In this document: positions 33,704 to 46,400 of the stretch, piece after piece
How the letters are laid out: each line of letters begins with the position of its first letter
Numbering within the stretch: the stretch's first letter is position 1
Source: Boesenbergia rotunda
Lineage: Eukaryota; Streptophyta; Magnoliopsida; Zingiberales; Zingiberaceae
Length of the DNA stretch: 64,000 nt
Reading direction: 5' to 3'
Assembly (NCBI GenBank): GCA_024364735.1
Contig: JAGFNQ010007672.1
Location: 124,001-188,000 of the forward strand
Made by a program: the position numbers and the translations under genes
Notes under the pieces: model-generated
The model's database searches: none
Told to the model about the DNA's origin: nothing
Seen by the model: only the letters and a program-made list of their open reading frames with translations

Positions 33704-36015
33704 TGTTGGGACCGGGTGCATGTTGACAAGGATACAAGTTCGTAAAATTTTAAATTTTTACGTGCAGCGGAAGAATTTGCATAAAATAATTTCCTAAATT
33801 ATTTTAACTTAGTATCTAGCATGCAACCTTATAGTGTGTTGACATAATCATAAAATAAAACTTTGCGGAAAAGTAAACTAATTTACATTATACCTCTCGT
33901 AACTCAAAGTAAGGGACGAGATCCAACCGTAGCGTCCCTTGGAAGCTCCGCCTCTATTCGCGTCCACGCCGAGTTCTCTTCGGGATGACTTCGCAAAGTC
34001 ACGAGTTTTGTGCCGACGAGAACTACTAGATTCTCTATGGGCACAACTTAGAAGATCAAGAGAAAAATTAGGAAACTAACCAACGAAGTAACGGAATCGA
34101 ATTCCGAGAAGAGAGGAGTCGCTATCCGCTTCTTCTTCTTCTTGTTCGGGTTCTCTTTCTTCTTGAAGCTCATGGCAACACCTTCTAATGGAGGAGTTGC
34201 GCCGGCCCTAGATGGAGGATGAAGCTTCAAGGTGCGCCGGCCCTAATTCACCAAGTGGGCGCCGGCCCTAGGCAAGGGAGGGAGAAGGAGAAGAGAAGAG
34301 AGAGAGGGAGAGCTCTTATTCATTTACTTGATTGATTAGGATTAAGGGCTTGCCTTTGGTTCCTTTATATAGTAGCAACTCCTTTGCTAAGTCTCCCTCT
34401 AAACCGAATTAACGGAATTAACGGAATTAGTTATAAGAAATTTATCTTATAAATTCTCTTATTAATTATTCCGTTTAAGCCGAGTCTTATTATAACTAAT
34501 TTATAATAAAACAAATTCTTCTTCTCTTTAAATTATGGAATAAATTTTATAAGAAATTTATAAACTTTCTTATTATGGAAAAATCAATTCTTAATTGATT
34601 TTATAAAATTAAAATAAACCAATTCATGGATTATTTTAACTTCCATAAAAAGAATAAATTTCTACAAATTTATTTATATAAATTTCTTTATACAAATTTA
34701 TTTATCCATAATTTATAAAACAAATCACACTAGATTTATTTTGTTAATTAAACCAAATAAATTGATTTAATTCCCTTTAATGGCCGGCCACCACAAGGAG
34801 GTTTGGCACCCTCTTTGGCCGGCCAAACCAACCCGAACCGGTCGCGAATTAAACTCATTTAATTCGCCCAAAAAGCCTTCAAAAGACTTAGCTATTTTTA
34901 GCTTCCATTGCGCCTCTGATTAACTCAGATTCGACTTATTTCTCTTGATCGGAAAATCCAATTTTCAACTCGTTTTAAATCCCTCGGATTACTCGTAGTG
35001 CGTGTGACTAAATAGGCTTTCGATTTATGTTGGCCGTCTATAATTAACCCATTAATTATAGAACGATCATGAGTGGCACCTAGTAGTACATCATGATCCC
35101 CAATTAATCGAAAGATCAACGGTTTGACCTCAGAAGTAATTCCGAAACCCTTCAGCAGCTCTAATGAATCGTGCCCCATTCCCTTCACCATCTTATACCC
35201 ACTTGGTTCAGGACACGGTCTATTTGTGTCAGTCCCCACTAGGCTGACTACGTCACACCTAGCCCAAGTAATGTCTTTCTCGTCCTGTGGATTTCTAATT
35301 ACTCTCATGTATTTAAGAGACTTGCACTCTTAACATGATATACTCGGGCCAGAGGTTTTTGAGTAACAATCCGACGATAGGCCTGGGTATACATCTCCTC
35401 GTAAGGAGTGGTGAATCCTTTGTAGGCTGTTCAAACATCTTCGGGTACTTCGGCTTATACCCAATCATCCTGGGTCCACACCTCCTTGGAGATGCTTGCT
35501 TAAGATGTTAAACTATAAGTCTCCATGACCAAGATGACTTGAACACCGCAAGTCAAAGGAACATCGCACTTAAGCTGCAGTAAGAACTTCATTGACATAT
35601 CTATATAGATAACCATATGAAGTTTTACAGCTAGTCACTCCAATGAACTAGTTCCCTTAACTAGCATCCATATTTATCTCCGGACATCCCAATGTCACCA
35701 GCCAGTGAGAATCAGCTGATTAGAGAATAACCCATGCTAGTCTCAACAGAATTGATAGTGTCCGTTTTTATCAATTCATCGACTAGGGATATTTTCAATA
35801 CTTCACATTTGCACATTTAGAGATAATCACAAGTTGTGATCCCATCACAAATTCTCTTATGCTGTGAGTTGTATTGCGGACATTCAGTAGATGAGTTTAA
35901 GATCCCAATCAAATACACAAACATGTATACTCAAATAGTGAATTATCATTTATTAAAATAAATATTTACAATCATAAGGCGATTGCCTTAGGACACTTCT
36001 CTCATATCACTAACA
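33704..36015 (-). mobile_element. Solo LTR 'I' (J-type Copia), TSD CATAC
   Basis: Starts TGTTGGGACCGGGTGCATG and ends ATCACTAACA, flanked by CATAC at 33699-33703 and 36016-36020; 2,312 bp. It is related along its length to the J LTRs at 55216 and 62542, for example 'gcgtccctcggaagctccg' type blocks, the 'ggcacctagtagta' block and the 'gcgattgccttagga' end. A TATATAAA box on minus lies at 34374-34381. Its ORFs (for example 34925-35308) are LTR sequence, not genes. Confidence 0.92.
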
Positions 36016-36020
36016 CATAC

Positions 36021-36450
36021 TAATAGTCACATGAAAAAGTTTATGACACTCATATGACAATCTATGAAACTTTCCCATGGCGGATCAATTCAGTACACAT
36101 TCTCTAATGTATACCCATGTGTCAACTTGATATCACAAATCCATGACTTGTGAGCTCAAGTCATCAATTGACTTACATGCTAGTCTCCATGCATTAATAT
36201 TGTCCTTGAATATTAATGCTTGACTAGGAATGATTTAGTGTAATATTCTCTACATTATCTCACTATCTATTCAACTAATCGATATAACGTAGATAAGAAC
36301 CTACTACTCAAAGACATTATTATACTTAGTTAATTGGCACAAGTATAAAGTAAGTATAATAACCAAATATGCCTTTACTAATGATAGAATATGATACAAA
36401 AAAGTCCTTAGTCAATCATCATATAATTGGCTCTAGGGCTCCTACTAACA
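36021..36450 (-). repeat. Solo LTR 'H', right part
   Basis: Continues H after LTR I. Matches the beginning of LTR M (36654 onward) in reverse complement, including 'agagccaat' and 'aactaagt' blocks. Ends at 36450, followed by the TSD GAGGT. Confidence 0.9.
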
Positions 36451-36455
36451 GAGGT

Positions 36456-36653
36456 AACTAGAGTTGTACTAAATTTATTACCTTCATATATTGTGTCAAG
36501 TATAGGAGAATACAAGAATGCATATGAGCTATGGAAAAGAGTGATAGCTCTACATGAGAATCCGACACAAGGACAAGAAGAAGAGTCTGAGGAAAAGGAT
36601 CAATTGGAAGATGAGTCAAGCTCAACATCTGAAGAGGAAGAGAAGGAAGAATT
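36456..36653 (+). pseudogene. gag: Gag middle part of element L
   Basis: Resumes the L Gag frame: 'RVVLNLLPSYIVSSIGEYKNAYELWKRVIALHENP', the conserved Gag core, followed by Glu/Ser-rich sequence. Cut at 36653 by LTR M, whose TSD GAATT is at 36649-36653 and 38466-38470. Confidence 0.88.
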
Positions 36654-38465
36654 TGTTAGTGAGAGCCCTAGAGCCAATCATGTGATGGTTGTTGTATGGA
36701 CTCATTGTATCATATTTCATATATATATATAAAGGCATTTGATTATGGTTATTATACATACTTGTATTGGTGCCAAATAACTAAGTGTAATAACGTCCTT
36801 GGTAGTAGGTTCATATCTATATCAATCGATTGGTTGAATCGATAGTGAGATGATATAGAGAACACTACTCTTAATTATTCCTAGTCAAGTATTAACATTC
36901 AAGGACAATGTTAATGCATAGAGACTAGCATGTAGGTCAACACGATGACTTGATCTCACAAGTCATGGATATGAGATATTAAGTTGACACATGAGTATGC
37001 ATTGGAGAATGTATACTGAATGACCCACCATAAGAAAGTATCATGGATCGTTATATGAGTGTCATATACTTTCTCATGTGACTATTAGTATGACTATTAG
37101 TCCTTAGACCTGAAGTCACCATAGTTCCCTACATAAGGAGTTATGTACTTTGGTTTCGTCAAACGTCACCCGTAATTGGGTGGACTATAAAGGCGATTAC
37201 TGGGTATGTAACAAATTATGCGGAGGGATGTGAGTGATGTAGATGGGATCTATCCCTCCTATATGACGGGAGAGATATCATAGTCTTGATAGAGTGAGAT
37301 CACTAAGTGCATGGTCATGCCTAAATAAGGCAATATGAGATATTGAGCTTATTTGATTATAGTGAGTCTACTTGGAGTTCAAGACACAGATTGATTGGAG
37401 GATGACACGGTCTATGCTTCATAGAAGATCAATCTAGATATCGACGATAGAAGGACATTGTCACATATTATGAAAGTCATAATTAGTAGTCACATTGGTG
37501 ATGTTGGATCTCAACATTCTTGTAACTTGGGTAGCAATGATGTGTTGCTAGATACCGCTTATTGCTTATGTTTCTAAGAGGCTAGAAGCATTGCCAACGT
37601 TACAAGAACCTATAGGGTCACACGCAAAGAACAAATAGATGGAGAAAAATGAAGTCAAGTTCGACTTGGCTAAATATGGAAAGTCCATAAAAGGCAAGTT
37701 TGACTTGACCCAAATCCAAATCAAGTTTGACTTGACTTGGTTCCACTTCAAGTTAGACTTGACATGGGAGAAGAAATGGAGTCAAGTTTGACTTGACTAA
37801 ATATGGAAAGTCCATAAAAGGCAAGTTTGACTTGACCAAAAGACCACCTCACCTTGACTTGACCAAGTGATGACTTGGCTTAGTATTTGACCAATGATGA
37901 TGCTCCACATCATCTCCAAAGGTTGTAACCCCCCATTTGAATTTGAATTCAAATTGAAAGGGGGTTATGGCAGGCCACTTAATGGCCGTTAAATGCCATT
38001 ATGGCCGGCCACTTAATGGCCATTAATGGCCATTATGTGGTCGGCCACAATGAGAGAACAAAACAATGTTTTGTTCCATTTTTCTCAGGGTGTGTCTTCT
38101 CTTCTTCCTCCTCCAAGTGTTGGAGCTCTTCTTCTTCTTCTCCTCTTGGCCGAACCCTTCAAAGGTGTTAGCACACCTAAAGGGTTTCCTCCATCCACTT
38201 TGTTCGCGTGGATACTTCTAGAGGGACGGCACTTGACGCCCTAGAGATCCGACATCCAAAAGGAGCGAGCGGGATTAAGCAGGGCACGCACCAAAGGTAA
38301 AATGGTTTATCCCTCTTTAGATCTAGGAGTAGATTGAGTTTTGAGCATGAAATGAATACGTGAATTTTTGTTTCGGAATTTTTCTTCGCACGAGATCCAT
38401 GGCTTTGGGTTCTCGGGGTTTCCGCGACGCGAAAAGGCGGTTTTCGCGGCCCGAAAAACCCAACA
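36654..38465 (+). mobile_element. Solo LTR 'M' (H-type Copia), TSD GAATT
   Basis: Starts TGTTAGTGAGAGCCC and ends AAAACCCAACA; 1,812 bp; perfect 5-bp TSD. Same family as H in the opposite orientation. It contains a 127-bp tandem duplication at about 37654-37860 rich in CAAGTTTGACTTG, and 'aatggccattaatggccatta' palindromes with GGCCGGCC at about 37970-38050. Overlapping minus ORFs at 38177-38652 are not supported. Confidence 0.93.
37654..37860. repeat. 127-bp tandem duplication with TTGACTTG motifs in LTR M
   Basis: 'taaatatggaaagtccataa' occurs at 37671 and 37798, 127 bp apart, within matching flanks. TCAAGT..ACTTGA dyads and TTGAC core motifs recur about ten times. Confidence 0.85.
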
Positions 38466-38470
38466 GAATT

Positions 38471-39577
38471 GCCCACATCCTCAAGTGAGGAAGAAAGTGA
38501 AAAAGTCTCCACATCAAGGATTGAGGGGGAGGAAAGACCATCCTCAACACCGGAGCAAGAAAAAGTATCAACCTCCACCAAAGACAAATCAAAAGAACAC
38601 ATTCTATGCTTTGGATGCAACAAAAGGTGACACTACAAGGATAAGTGCCCATTAGGTAAAAAGGAGGTAACCACTAAACCCAATTCAATTTCTTCTAAAT
38701 CTAACATAGGTTGTAAGAATAAGGAAGCCAAGAGAAAAGGAAGAGAATTAGATGCTTCACATGTGGAGAGCTAGGGCACTACCACACCAAGTGCCCAAAG
38801 AAAGGTAAAAACAAGAAAATGGCACATTTGAGGAAGTGGGAGAAATTGGAAAAGAAACGGAGCTCAAGTCAAGTGGGAGCTTCAAAGGTAAAAGGAAATG
38901 TAACTCCTTGTTTAAAGTTAAATCCAATTTCAAATTCTTATATGGTCATTAGGAATGATCATGGATTTAAATATCATGATAGAAGTAAGGTTAATATTGT
39001 AGATCAAACCCCTAGGAAATCAATACATCATGAAAAATCTAAGACCACTAGACCTAAGGATCAAGGCAAAAATCCCAAGAAGGGGAGACATATGCCTAGA
39101 AAGGTGGGTAGGTCTAGGAATGTCCAAGGTGGACATATGGACTCTAGGTTTAGGAACCTAGAAAGGGAAAATCAAGCTTTGAGGGAAAATCTTGATAGGT
39201 TAGAGAAAACCATAGAGAGATTCATGGTTGGATCTAAGGGTTTAGATATAATGTTGGGTGGTCTAAAACCCAACAATGATAGATCGGGGTTGAGATACCG
39301 GTCTAAGATCTCCAAGGCCAATGGAAAGGAGTATGCTAGGGTAGCATATGATTATGGCAAGAAGGAGAAGTCTAAAAATGGCAAGGGAATGCCATTTAAA
39401 AGCAAAGAAAAAGTCTTAACTAAGGACAAGGGGTCCAAGGTTAAGAAGGGTGGAGTTGTAGACCAAGAGTCATCGGGGGAACACCGGTGTGGTCTAGTAT
39501 TTGTTGAGTCACCTAGGGTGGTGGCTAAGGCTAAGAGCTCAAGAGGGAGCTATAGGAGCCTTTGGGATATATGGTGA
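38471..39577 (+). pseudogene. gag: Gag C-terminal part of element L: two zinc knuckles, coiled coil
   Basis: Continues after LTR M with Glu/Ser-rich sequence, then a first zinc knuckle from 38607 (C, C, H, C spaced CX2CX4HX4C, but with a TGA at 38628 where Gly is usual). A frameshift follows, then a second complete knuckle from 38753 (CFTCGELGHYHTKC). The frame 38819-39577 adds a Lys-rich basic region, 'RFRNLERENQALRENLDRLEKTIERFM' (coiled coil) and 'GSKGLDIMLGGLKPN', a segment found C-terminal in SIRE Gags. It ends with a stop at 39577; no protease, integrase or RT follows. With the H and M insertions discounted, L is a gag-only element. Confidence 0.85.
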
Positions 39578-40664
39578 ATGGATCTCGGGAGGGGTTGCTC
39601 CTAGGGGTCTAGATGGACCATAGGGTGTGCCAAAAGAGTTGGAGACGGACTTGAGTCTCAATTCTTGGGTTTTGGCATGAAAATTTTAAGTATCATGCAT
39701 GGGAATATGACATTTGGGTCATAATGCATGAAAATTGATTTTTGATGTGTAAATATCATATAAATCAATGCTAGGGATGCATTGTGGGTTGGTATGATCA
39801 TTGACATCAAGGGGAGGCCAAAACTAGGATTTTAGGTCAAGGTTTGAGTGAACCTTTTAGCTAGTTTTAGATTTTGTGTCAAACTTGGGAACGGTGATAG
39901 ATACATTTTTGGGTGTATTTTTCCCAAGTAGGTATGAGTACCACAAATCTCTCTACAAAATTTAGGAATTTTTGGAGATTTATGAAATTTCTGGCGTATT
40001 TCTGAATTTGGCCAGAAAAGCTAAAATTCTGATTTTTAGAGTATCAGTCGACTGCCTTGGGGGGCAGGGCTGGATTGGGTATCTAGCAGCTGATTTGTGT
40101 ACAAATGATGTAAAACAATTGTATGAGAGGCTAGTACATTGTGTTCATGATCATTAGGGGTTAAAAGATCCAATAATTGAGATATTGTTGGAGTCTTTTT
40201 GATGTTAGGCAAAGGGGAAGAAGTGTTGGGTTTAATTTGGGAAACCAAACACACCTTTGCAAGGAAACCCTAGGTTTAGGGGGAGCTTAGGTGAAGGGGA
40301 AGCATTGTTGCTTCATCCTTGGCGTAAGGGGAACCTTGGAGAGGTTCTTAAAAAGCCTTTGTATGTCTAATGTAGGGGGAGCCTTGGGATATCCTTGGAG
40401 AGGTTCTTAAAAAGCCTTTGTAAGTCCAATGTAGGGGGAGCCTTGGGATAGGTTTTAAAAAGCCCATTTTTGGTAAAATTCCTAACTTGGAAAGGTTAGG
40501 TGTGTGGGATGCCTTGGGATAAGATCCATGTTTGCATTGGATATGCATTGGCGGTGTAAGTCCAAGGTGGAGCCTTGACAGTGTAAGTCCAAATGGTTGT
40601 TTAGAATTGTTATTGCTATTTATTGCTATTTATTTTTCCTAACTTAAACGTATTGCCAAACATC
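39578..40664 (+). other. Non-coding 3' internal region of L (no pol)
   Basis: About 1.1 kb between the gag stop and the PPT. It contains repeated 'ggagaggttcttaaaaagcc' and 'agtccaatgtagggggagcc' segments at about 40330-40450 and G-rich tracts resembling internal PPTs. No Pol motif could be found in any frame. Confidence 0.7.
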
Positions 40665-40678
40665 AAAAAGGGGGAGAT
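40665..40678 (+). other. Polypurine tract, element L
   Basis: AAAAAGGGGGAGAT directly before the LTR start TGTTGAGG at 40679. Confidence 0.9.
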
Positions 40679-41801
40679 TGTTGAGGCAATCTATGGTCCG
40701 GAGTGACCATGTGTTTTGATGTTTGGGCAAAGGGTTTAAGTTAGATTTTTCCTTGTGTTCTAATATGTGTATGTTGAGTGTGCAGGTTGTACAGGTTATA
40801 CATATTGACTTAGCTGGATGGCTTCGGTGCGATGAAGGGTGGCATGGAGACAAGCTGGAGGCTTGTGTGCACCCAAGGGACCTAGGATAGCAGGGATGAT
40901 GAAGCCGAGGGGCGCGGACTTCGAGGCATGCGTGAATGATAGCTTGGAGGCAAGCTAGAGACCTGTGTGCATCCGAGGGACGGGAGCCGAAGACGAAGAG
41001 GGTGCGAAGGCAACAGTCAAGGATGTTGGTGAAGAGTCAGCTAAGTCATGAAGGGACGAGAGCCGAGGGAGGAGGACTCCAAGGGCAAGCCGGGAAGTGG
41101 ACTTCAAAGGGCACACGTGAAGGGTGGCATGGAGGCAAGCCAAGGGAAGGCTTGTGTGCGCATCCGAGAGACGATAGCCGGTAGAAGAAGATTTCAAGGG
41201 GCAAGCCAAGGGAGTGTACCTGAAGGCACGCGTGGAGGAGGGTCGTTGAAGTGAGGAAGAGTGGTCTTGTAAGCTGGGCAGTTAACTGGTAATGGACTAG
41301 TCGACTGCCAGCGAGAGCTCAAAACTCACAGTAGGTTTTGGACCCTGGACCAGGGGCAGTCGACTGGTAATCCAGAAACTAGCTGTTGGCTGGCTTTTAA
41401 GGCAGGCCAATCGACTGCCCCTGGGGCAGTCGACTGGAAGCGGGTTAATCAACCTAGGGTTCTATTTAAAAGGACTTCATTTTGGCTGGAACCTCTGACG
41501 AATTTGGCTTTAGTTAAACGCCAAATAGTAATTTTGTGCTCAGAGGTGTGCTTGGGTTTGTGGTGAGGTTTCTCTCCCACAAGGAGCTACACAATCTAGT
41601 CGGAGGGCATTCAGGGAGTGATCCACCGAAGGATCCTTGGATTAGTCACCTCTCGGAGGTGGATACCAAGTAAACGAAGGTGTTAGCATTGGTTTTCATA
41701 TTGTTCATTGTTTTGTTTTGTGCTTTGCTAACCTTCTTGTAGAGAAAGAAATCGAAAGTTGCTATTCACCTCCTCCTCTAGCAACCGTCAACGATCTAAC
41801 A
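40679..41801 (+). repeat. 3' LTR of element L (SIRE-type)
   Basis: Starts TGTTGAGGCAATC and ends GATCTAACA; 1,123 bp. CAGTCGACTG palindromes recur at about 41280-41440. A weak TATTTAAA box lies at 41463-41470. Its last about 345 bp match the 5' LTR remnant. LTR N begins at the next base. Confidence 0.88.
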
Positions 41802-42677
41802 TGTGTCAATATGGTTAAGGTTAGGGTGTTATATTGTTTTAATATGTGTGAATGATTCTTGCAGGACTTGGTGGGGTCACACATGGAGGACACATCCGAG
41901 GGATGAGAGCCGAGGGAAGAGAACTCTAAGGGCAAGCCGGGAAGTGGACTTCAAAGGGCACACGTGAAGGGTGGCATGGAGGCAAGTCGAGGGCTTGCAT
42001 GCGCTTTCGAGGGATGATAGCTGGAGGAAGAGGACTTTAAGGGGCAAGCCAATGGAGTATACTTGAAGGCACACGTGAAGGAGGGTCGTTGGAGTGAGGA
42101 GGAGTGCTTTTATAAGCTGGGCAGTCGACTGGGAATGATCCAGTCGACTGTCAGCAAGATACTCGAAACTCACAGTAACATCAGTCGACTGCCCAGGGGC
42201 AGTCGACTAATAACCCCAAAAACTAGCCGTTGGGCTAGCCGTTGGCTAACTATTAAGGCGGGGTCAGTCGACTGCCCCAGGGGTAGTTGACTGGTATCGG
42301 GCTAGCTTTTGGAGTTGTCCTTTACCCTATTTAAAGGGTGACTTTTTGGCACGTCAAAGGTACGGTTCTTGGGGGTACCATTGTGCTGTTAGTGCTAAAA
42401 GTCTCCAGCTCTTCCTCTCATTCTATATTCCATCTTGTAAAAAGGAAGAGGACAACCTTGTAAAGGTTTTCTCCACCTTGAAGGAGGTTTTTCATAGTGG
42501 AGGTTGTGCGCGCGTGTGGATCCTTGGATTAGTCACCTCTCTGAGGTGGATACCAAGTAAACAAAGGTGTTAGCATTGTTCTTATTGTTTTTATTTGTGC
42601 TTGGTTAACAATTTTTGTAGAGAAAAGCAAAAGTAACTATTCACCCCTCCCCCTCTAGTTGGGCACCACGATCTACA
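41802..42677 (+). repeat. Partial LTR 'N' (L-type family)
   Basis: Related to the L LTR (the 'acttcaaagggcacacgtgaag' block, CAGTCGACTG palindromes at about 42120-42290, 'ggatccttggattagtcacc', C-rich end 'cacccctccccctctag') but lacks the first about 50 bp. It probably is the older LTR into which L inserted; TGTGT at 41802 would then be the L TSD. Confidence 0.7.
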
Positions 42678-42678
42678 T

Positions 42679-42866
42679 GAAGAGGCCGACTGAGGGCCTA
42701 GAACGATGGTGCCGACTAGGGGCACAACATGAGGAGGCCGACTGAGGGTCTAGAACGATGGTTCCGACTGGGGGCACAGCATGAGGAGGCCGACTGAGGA
42801 TCTAGAATAGCGGTGCCGGCTGAGGGCGCAGGATGAGGAGGCCGACTGAGGGCCTAGAATGTTGGT
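42679..42866. repeat. 52-bp tandem repeat, 3.6 copies
   Basis: Units start at 42679, 42731, 42783 and 42835 with 'gaggaggccgactgaggg'. GC-rich. They directly follow the LTR N end. Confidence 0.92.
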
Positions 42867-43410
42867 GCGATTCGGTGGTACATCAAATAAAGCTTCCTCT
42901 GGCTCGGGCTTACCCCAGGAGCGTGGGCCGCCACGCGTCAGTTGGGAGCCTTACCGAGAGGGGCGCGAGGGCAGGCCCGCGATAGTCTGGACGCTCGGTC
43001 AGATCAATTCTGAGAAACGTGGGTCGCCACGCGCCCGATCAAGAGCACTGAGCCGAGTGGTGTGTGAGTGTATAGCTACACATGTCTTCCAGATGTTGTG
43101 AGTTTAGGATTCCTCCCTACTTGGGAGAATTGAAATTCAGTGGCGCTGTGAATCGAGTCATCTTGGACTCGACCCTTCCGATTCAGGCCTTCCTGGTCTC
43201 GAGGGCCTTTTGGGGGCTTCCAACCCCCTTAGTCTTGATGATTACCCTTTTCTAGGACCTACCTCTTCTCGTTCTCGAGGGAACTAGGTCGGGCTGCCCA
43301 TATATGCCTTATATCCCCTGGGCTCCCGAGCCCACAAATCTATCTCCTGCTAATGAGGCGCCAGGCTGCCGGGTCAGATTGTACGTAAGCTGGCTTGGGA
43401 TCATATACTA
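42867..43410. other. GC-rich unassigned sequence
   Basis: Contains 'gggccgccacgcg' and 'gggtcgccacgcg' repeats and polypyrimidine stretches. No frame or terminus recognised; possibly the decayed remainder of the element owning the 52-bp repeats. Confidence 0.3.
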
Positions 43411-46400
43411 TAATTGAATTATGGCATATATAATGTGAAGTTAATATACATTAAAATCCAATTGACTTCTCAACCAAACTAGAACCTTGTCTATAGTTGA
43501 TCTGTGACACTGTTGAAAATCAAGTTATAAACATAGTTTATAGGTGTCATAATATGCAAGTCTCCTTCATTAGATATTTAATGATGGAGAAGAGAGTCTC
43601 GTATACATATGATCCTCTTTGACCTTTTTTCTCTGTTCTGAATTAGGTCCTTTAAATTGGTCAACATCAGAACATTTTAACCTGAGGTGGACTTACAAAG
43701 ATCTACTTAATTTATAAGCATGTTTATTTTAATTGCATTGTTCGGCGAAGGATGGGAGCATTTGAATTATCTGCCTTTTGTTATTATAGCAATTGTAGTA
43801 GATCCTAGTCTGTATATAGATTATGTAAAGAAAAATAAATCACGGATCAATTTATGATCGACCATCAAATAACTAATAGGTAGGAGGTGTTTTTTTCGCC
43901 GAAAACATACATATGCCGGAAATTGATACATATTCTATTGTAGTAAATCTATTACCCTTTAAGTAGTTGAATAATTACATAGGGATAATAAAAGATAACT
44001 TTGATTAAACCCGTGGGCAGGTAACTTTGATTCATCTGCTCAAATCTCAACACTAGCTCAATTGAGCCCACATGATGTGAGCCAGTTGCCATTGTTGTGG
44101 ATGACCACCGGCGAACAGACCGGCCCTAGGCAGTCGGGCACATGGGGTCCTGGGGCCCTGCATCGCATGGCCACCACTAACCTAATGTGTCTCATGCTTG
44201 TGATCCTGCCCCACCTGAGAGAACAATCCAATTTGCTCTTGCACCTACAACATATATGGGTCTCAGCTAGTGAAGGTCGTTACTTGCTCAAAATCCCATG
44301 TCTTATGTTAGTTAGTTTAGTTAAAAATTAAAATCAACTGTAAACCGCCGCATGCCCACCTGCCATCATCAATAATCAACTGCAGAATCGTAGTCTAAGA
44401 TTGGTCATAAAACTACAGTACTTCGGATGGCATTCCCCTGCGGAACGGCTTACGCTACACATGCCGGCACATGCCCGCAGAGGTCTCGAGGTAAGCTTGA
44501 TTTGGCGAATCCATTATTCAAAATGCAAAATCTTATGTTTTAATTTAAACAAATGCAGATTGCTCTTCTTCCTCATATTGAGCCTTTAGAGACTTATGAT
44601 TAGTTGAACCCCTGCATGTTCCTTGATCATGGTGGAAATTAATATAGTATCAGGGCGGCAGTTGCAGAGCCTTCATATGGTTTGCTTTTCTTGGGGCCCA
44701 CGGGCAATAACTTAATTCCCCCATCTCGTTAGGACAGCGTCGTCACGTTGGCTTATTAACTCTCAAATGATAGGGATTCCGTATCAACATGGCAACATCT
44801 ACCAGAAAAAACTGGAAACTGCAGATGCCCACCAATCTCAACCTTGTCTTCATTCTCTTCTTCCTCTTTTTATTTACTTTTATTAAACTGCATCGAGTCA
44901 GAATTCTCAGAGTAGGATTAAATAAGAGATATCCCCTATCAGGCCTCGTGCTCAGCTGTAAAGAGACAAACTTTCAGGGCGTTCTGGCGGGTTACGCAGT
45001 GAAGGCAAGTTGGCGATCGACTGAGATCGGTTATAGTCTTATAGATTACTTGTTGAATAATATGCGTGGCGCCCCCGGCCACGACTCACATGGAAGCATT
45101 CAAACTCGGCTCCAAACCAAGCCGGCCTTCTCCTCTGCCCAAAATTAAACAATGATAAAACATGCACGTTACCAGAAAGAAAGTGAGATAAAAAATATAG
45201 TATAATGACATAAAGAGGATCTATATAACTGATAAGATAATGATTTCATGATATTGTTATTACTGTAAACAGGTTGATACTTTGGATAATAATATCGATC
45301 CTTTTAGCTCATCAAGCTCAAGGAACCAGTCACATAAAAAAAAAAAGAGGAAATCACGCATGATAGGTGAGAAATTTTCCCTTTGACATTGTTGTCTCTT
45401 TATTGCTCTATAGTTTTTTTAGACATCTTCGTTGCATATTAATCCACGTCATCCATATTATTGAAAGAAGTTTTAGCATCAGCATCCAACAAAAATTCAA
45501 ATCTTAGGCACATCATAGGTTCATGTATTATTGACATTATATTTTAAGGCCACAAGTTTAGTAATAGATATTTTTTTAGGCAATTGTGCCTGGTCTCTCG
45601 ACCATAATAATGATGGCAAAATACGATTTGTCTCTCAACCATAATAATGTACCAAGATGTTATGTCATAACATGACATTCACATGTTTGATTAATTCTAA
45701 GCTGGCATAGGTCAGTGAAGCTGCACAAGATTTAGGTTCTATAGTGCTTTTGGTAAATGAATAGATTTCTTCATCTTCAAAGTTCTAAATTCTAACTGAA
45801 TCAAAAAAACATTTAGCAACTTCAATTGGAAAATTTACCGTTTGTTAGCTATCTAAAAGGTGAAGACACTGGCGAGAGACGTTGGCAACTCAACCACTTT
45901 TGTAGTGGTGGCTGGGCCACCGCCCACAATGGTCCACTGAACTAAACATCCGCAGCCGCGACAAATCTCATGAGGTTTATAGTTTAATATTATTTTTCTT
46001 AGTTGATATGAAATATTTCAATTTATTTTCATTAATTTTGGATTGATTGATTCAGCGGTCACCAAATTAAATCGAAAAATACTCAGAAGAACCTATCAAC
46101 CAATTATTCTTATTCATTAAATCTGAAATTTAATCCTTAAATATCTAAAAACACCATTGCTTCTAATGATCGAGGACGTGCATTTAAGACACTCGACGCT
46201 TTTCTTTTTCTTTCAAACAGATCGAGTTTAATTAATTGTAGAAGAAGAAAAAAACCGTTAACGAAGGGGGAGGTCGGTGAGTGATGGATGGCATCATCGC
46301 GGGAGTCATGTCCAGGGACCAGGCCACCTGCAGGGTCTTGAATGAAGCTTCCTGTCCTGTCTTACTTTCGCTGGCCATGGACCGTCTGACGCTTTATGGT

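Noticed and set aside
34925..35308. 127-residue minus ORF in LTR I
   Set aside because: LTR sequence also present, with changes breaking the frame, in the J LTRs near 56,400-56,750; no domain.
38177..38652. Overlapping minus ORFs of 148 and 109 codons
   Set aside because: They span the M LTR end and the antisense of the L gag, so cannot be one ancestral gene.
44789..45148. 119-residue ORF with a hydrophobic segment as a membrane protein gene
   Set aside because: No family recognised, no supporting promoter or conserved motif; a chance ORF is as likely.
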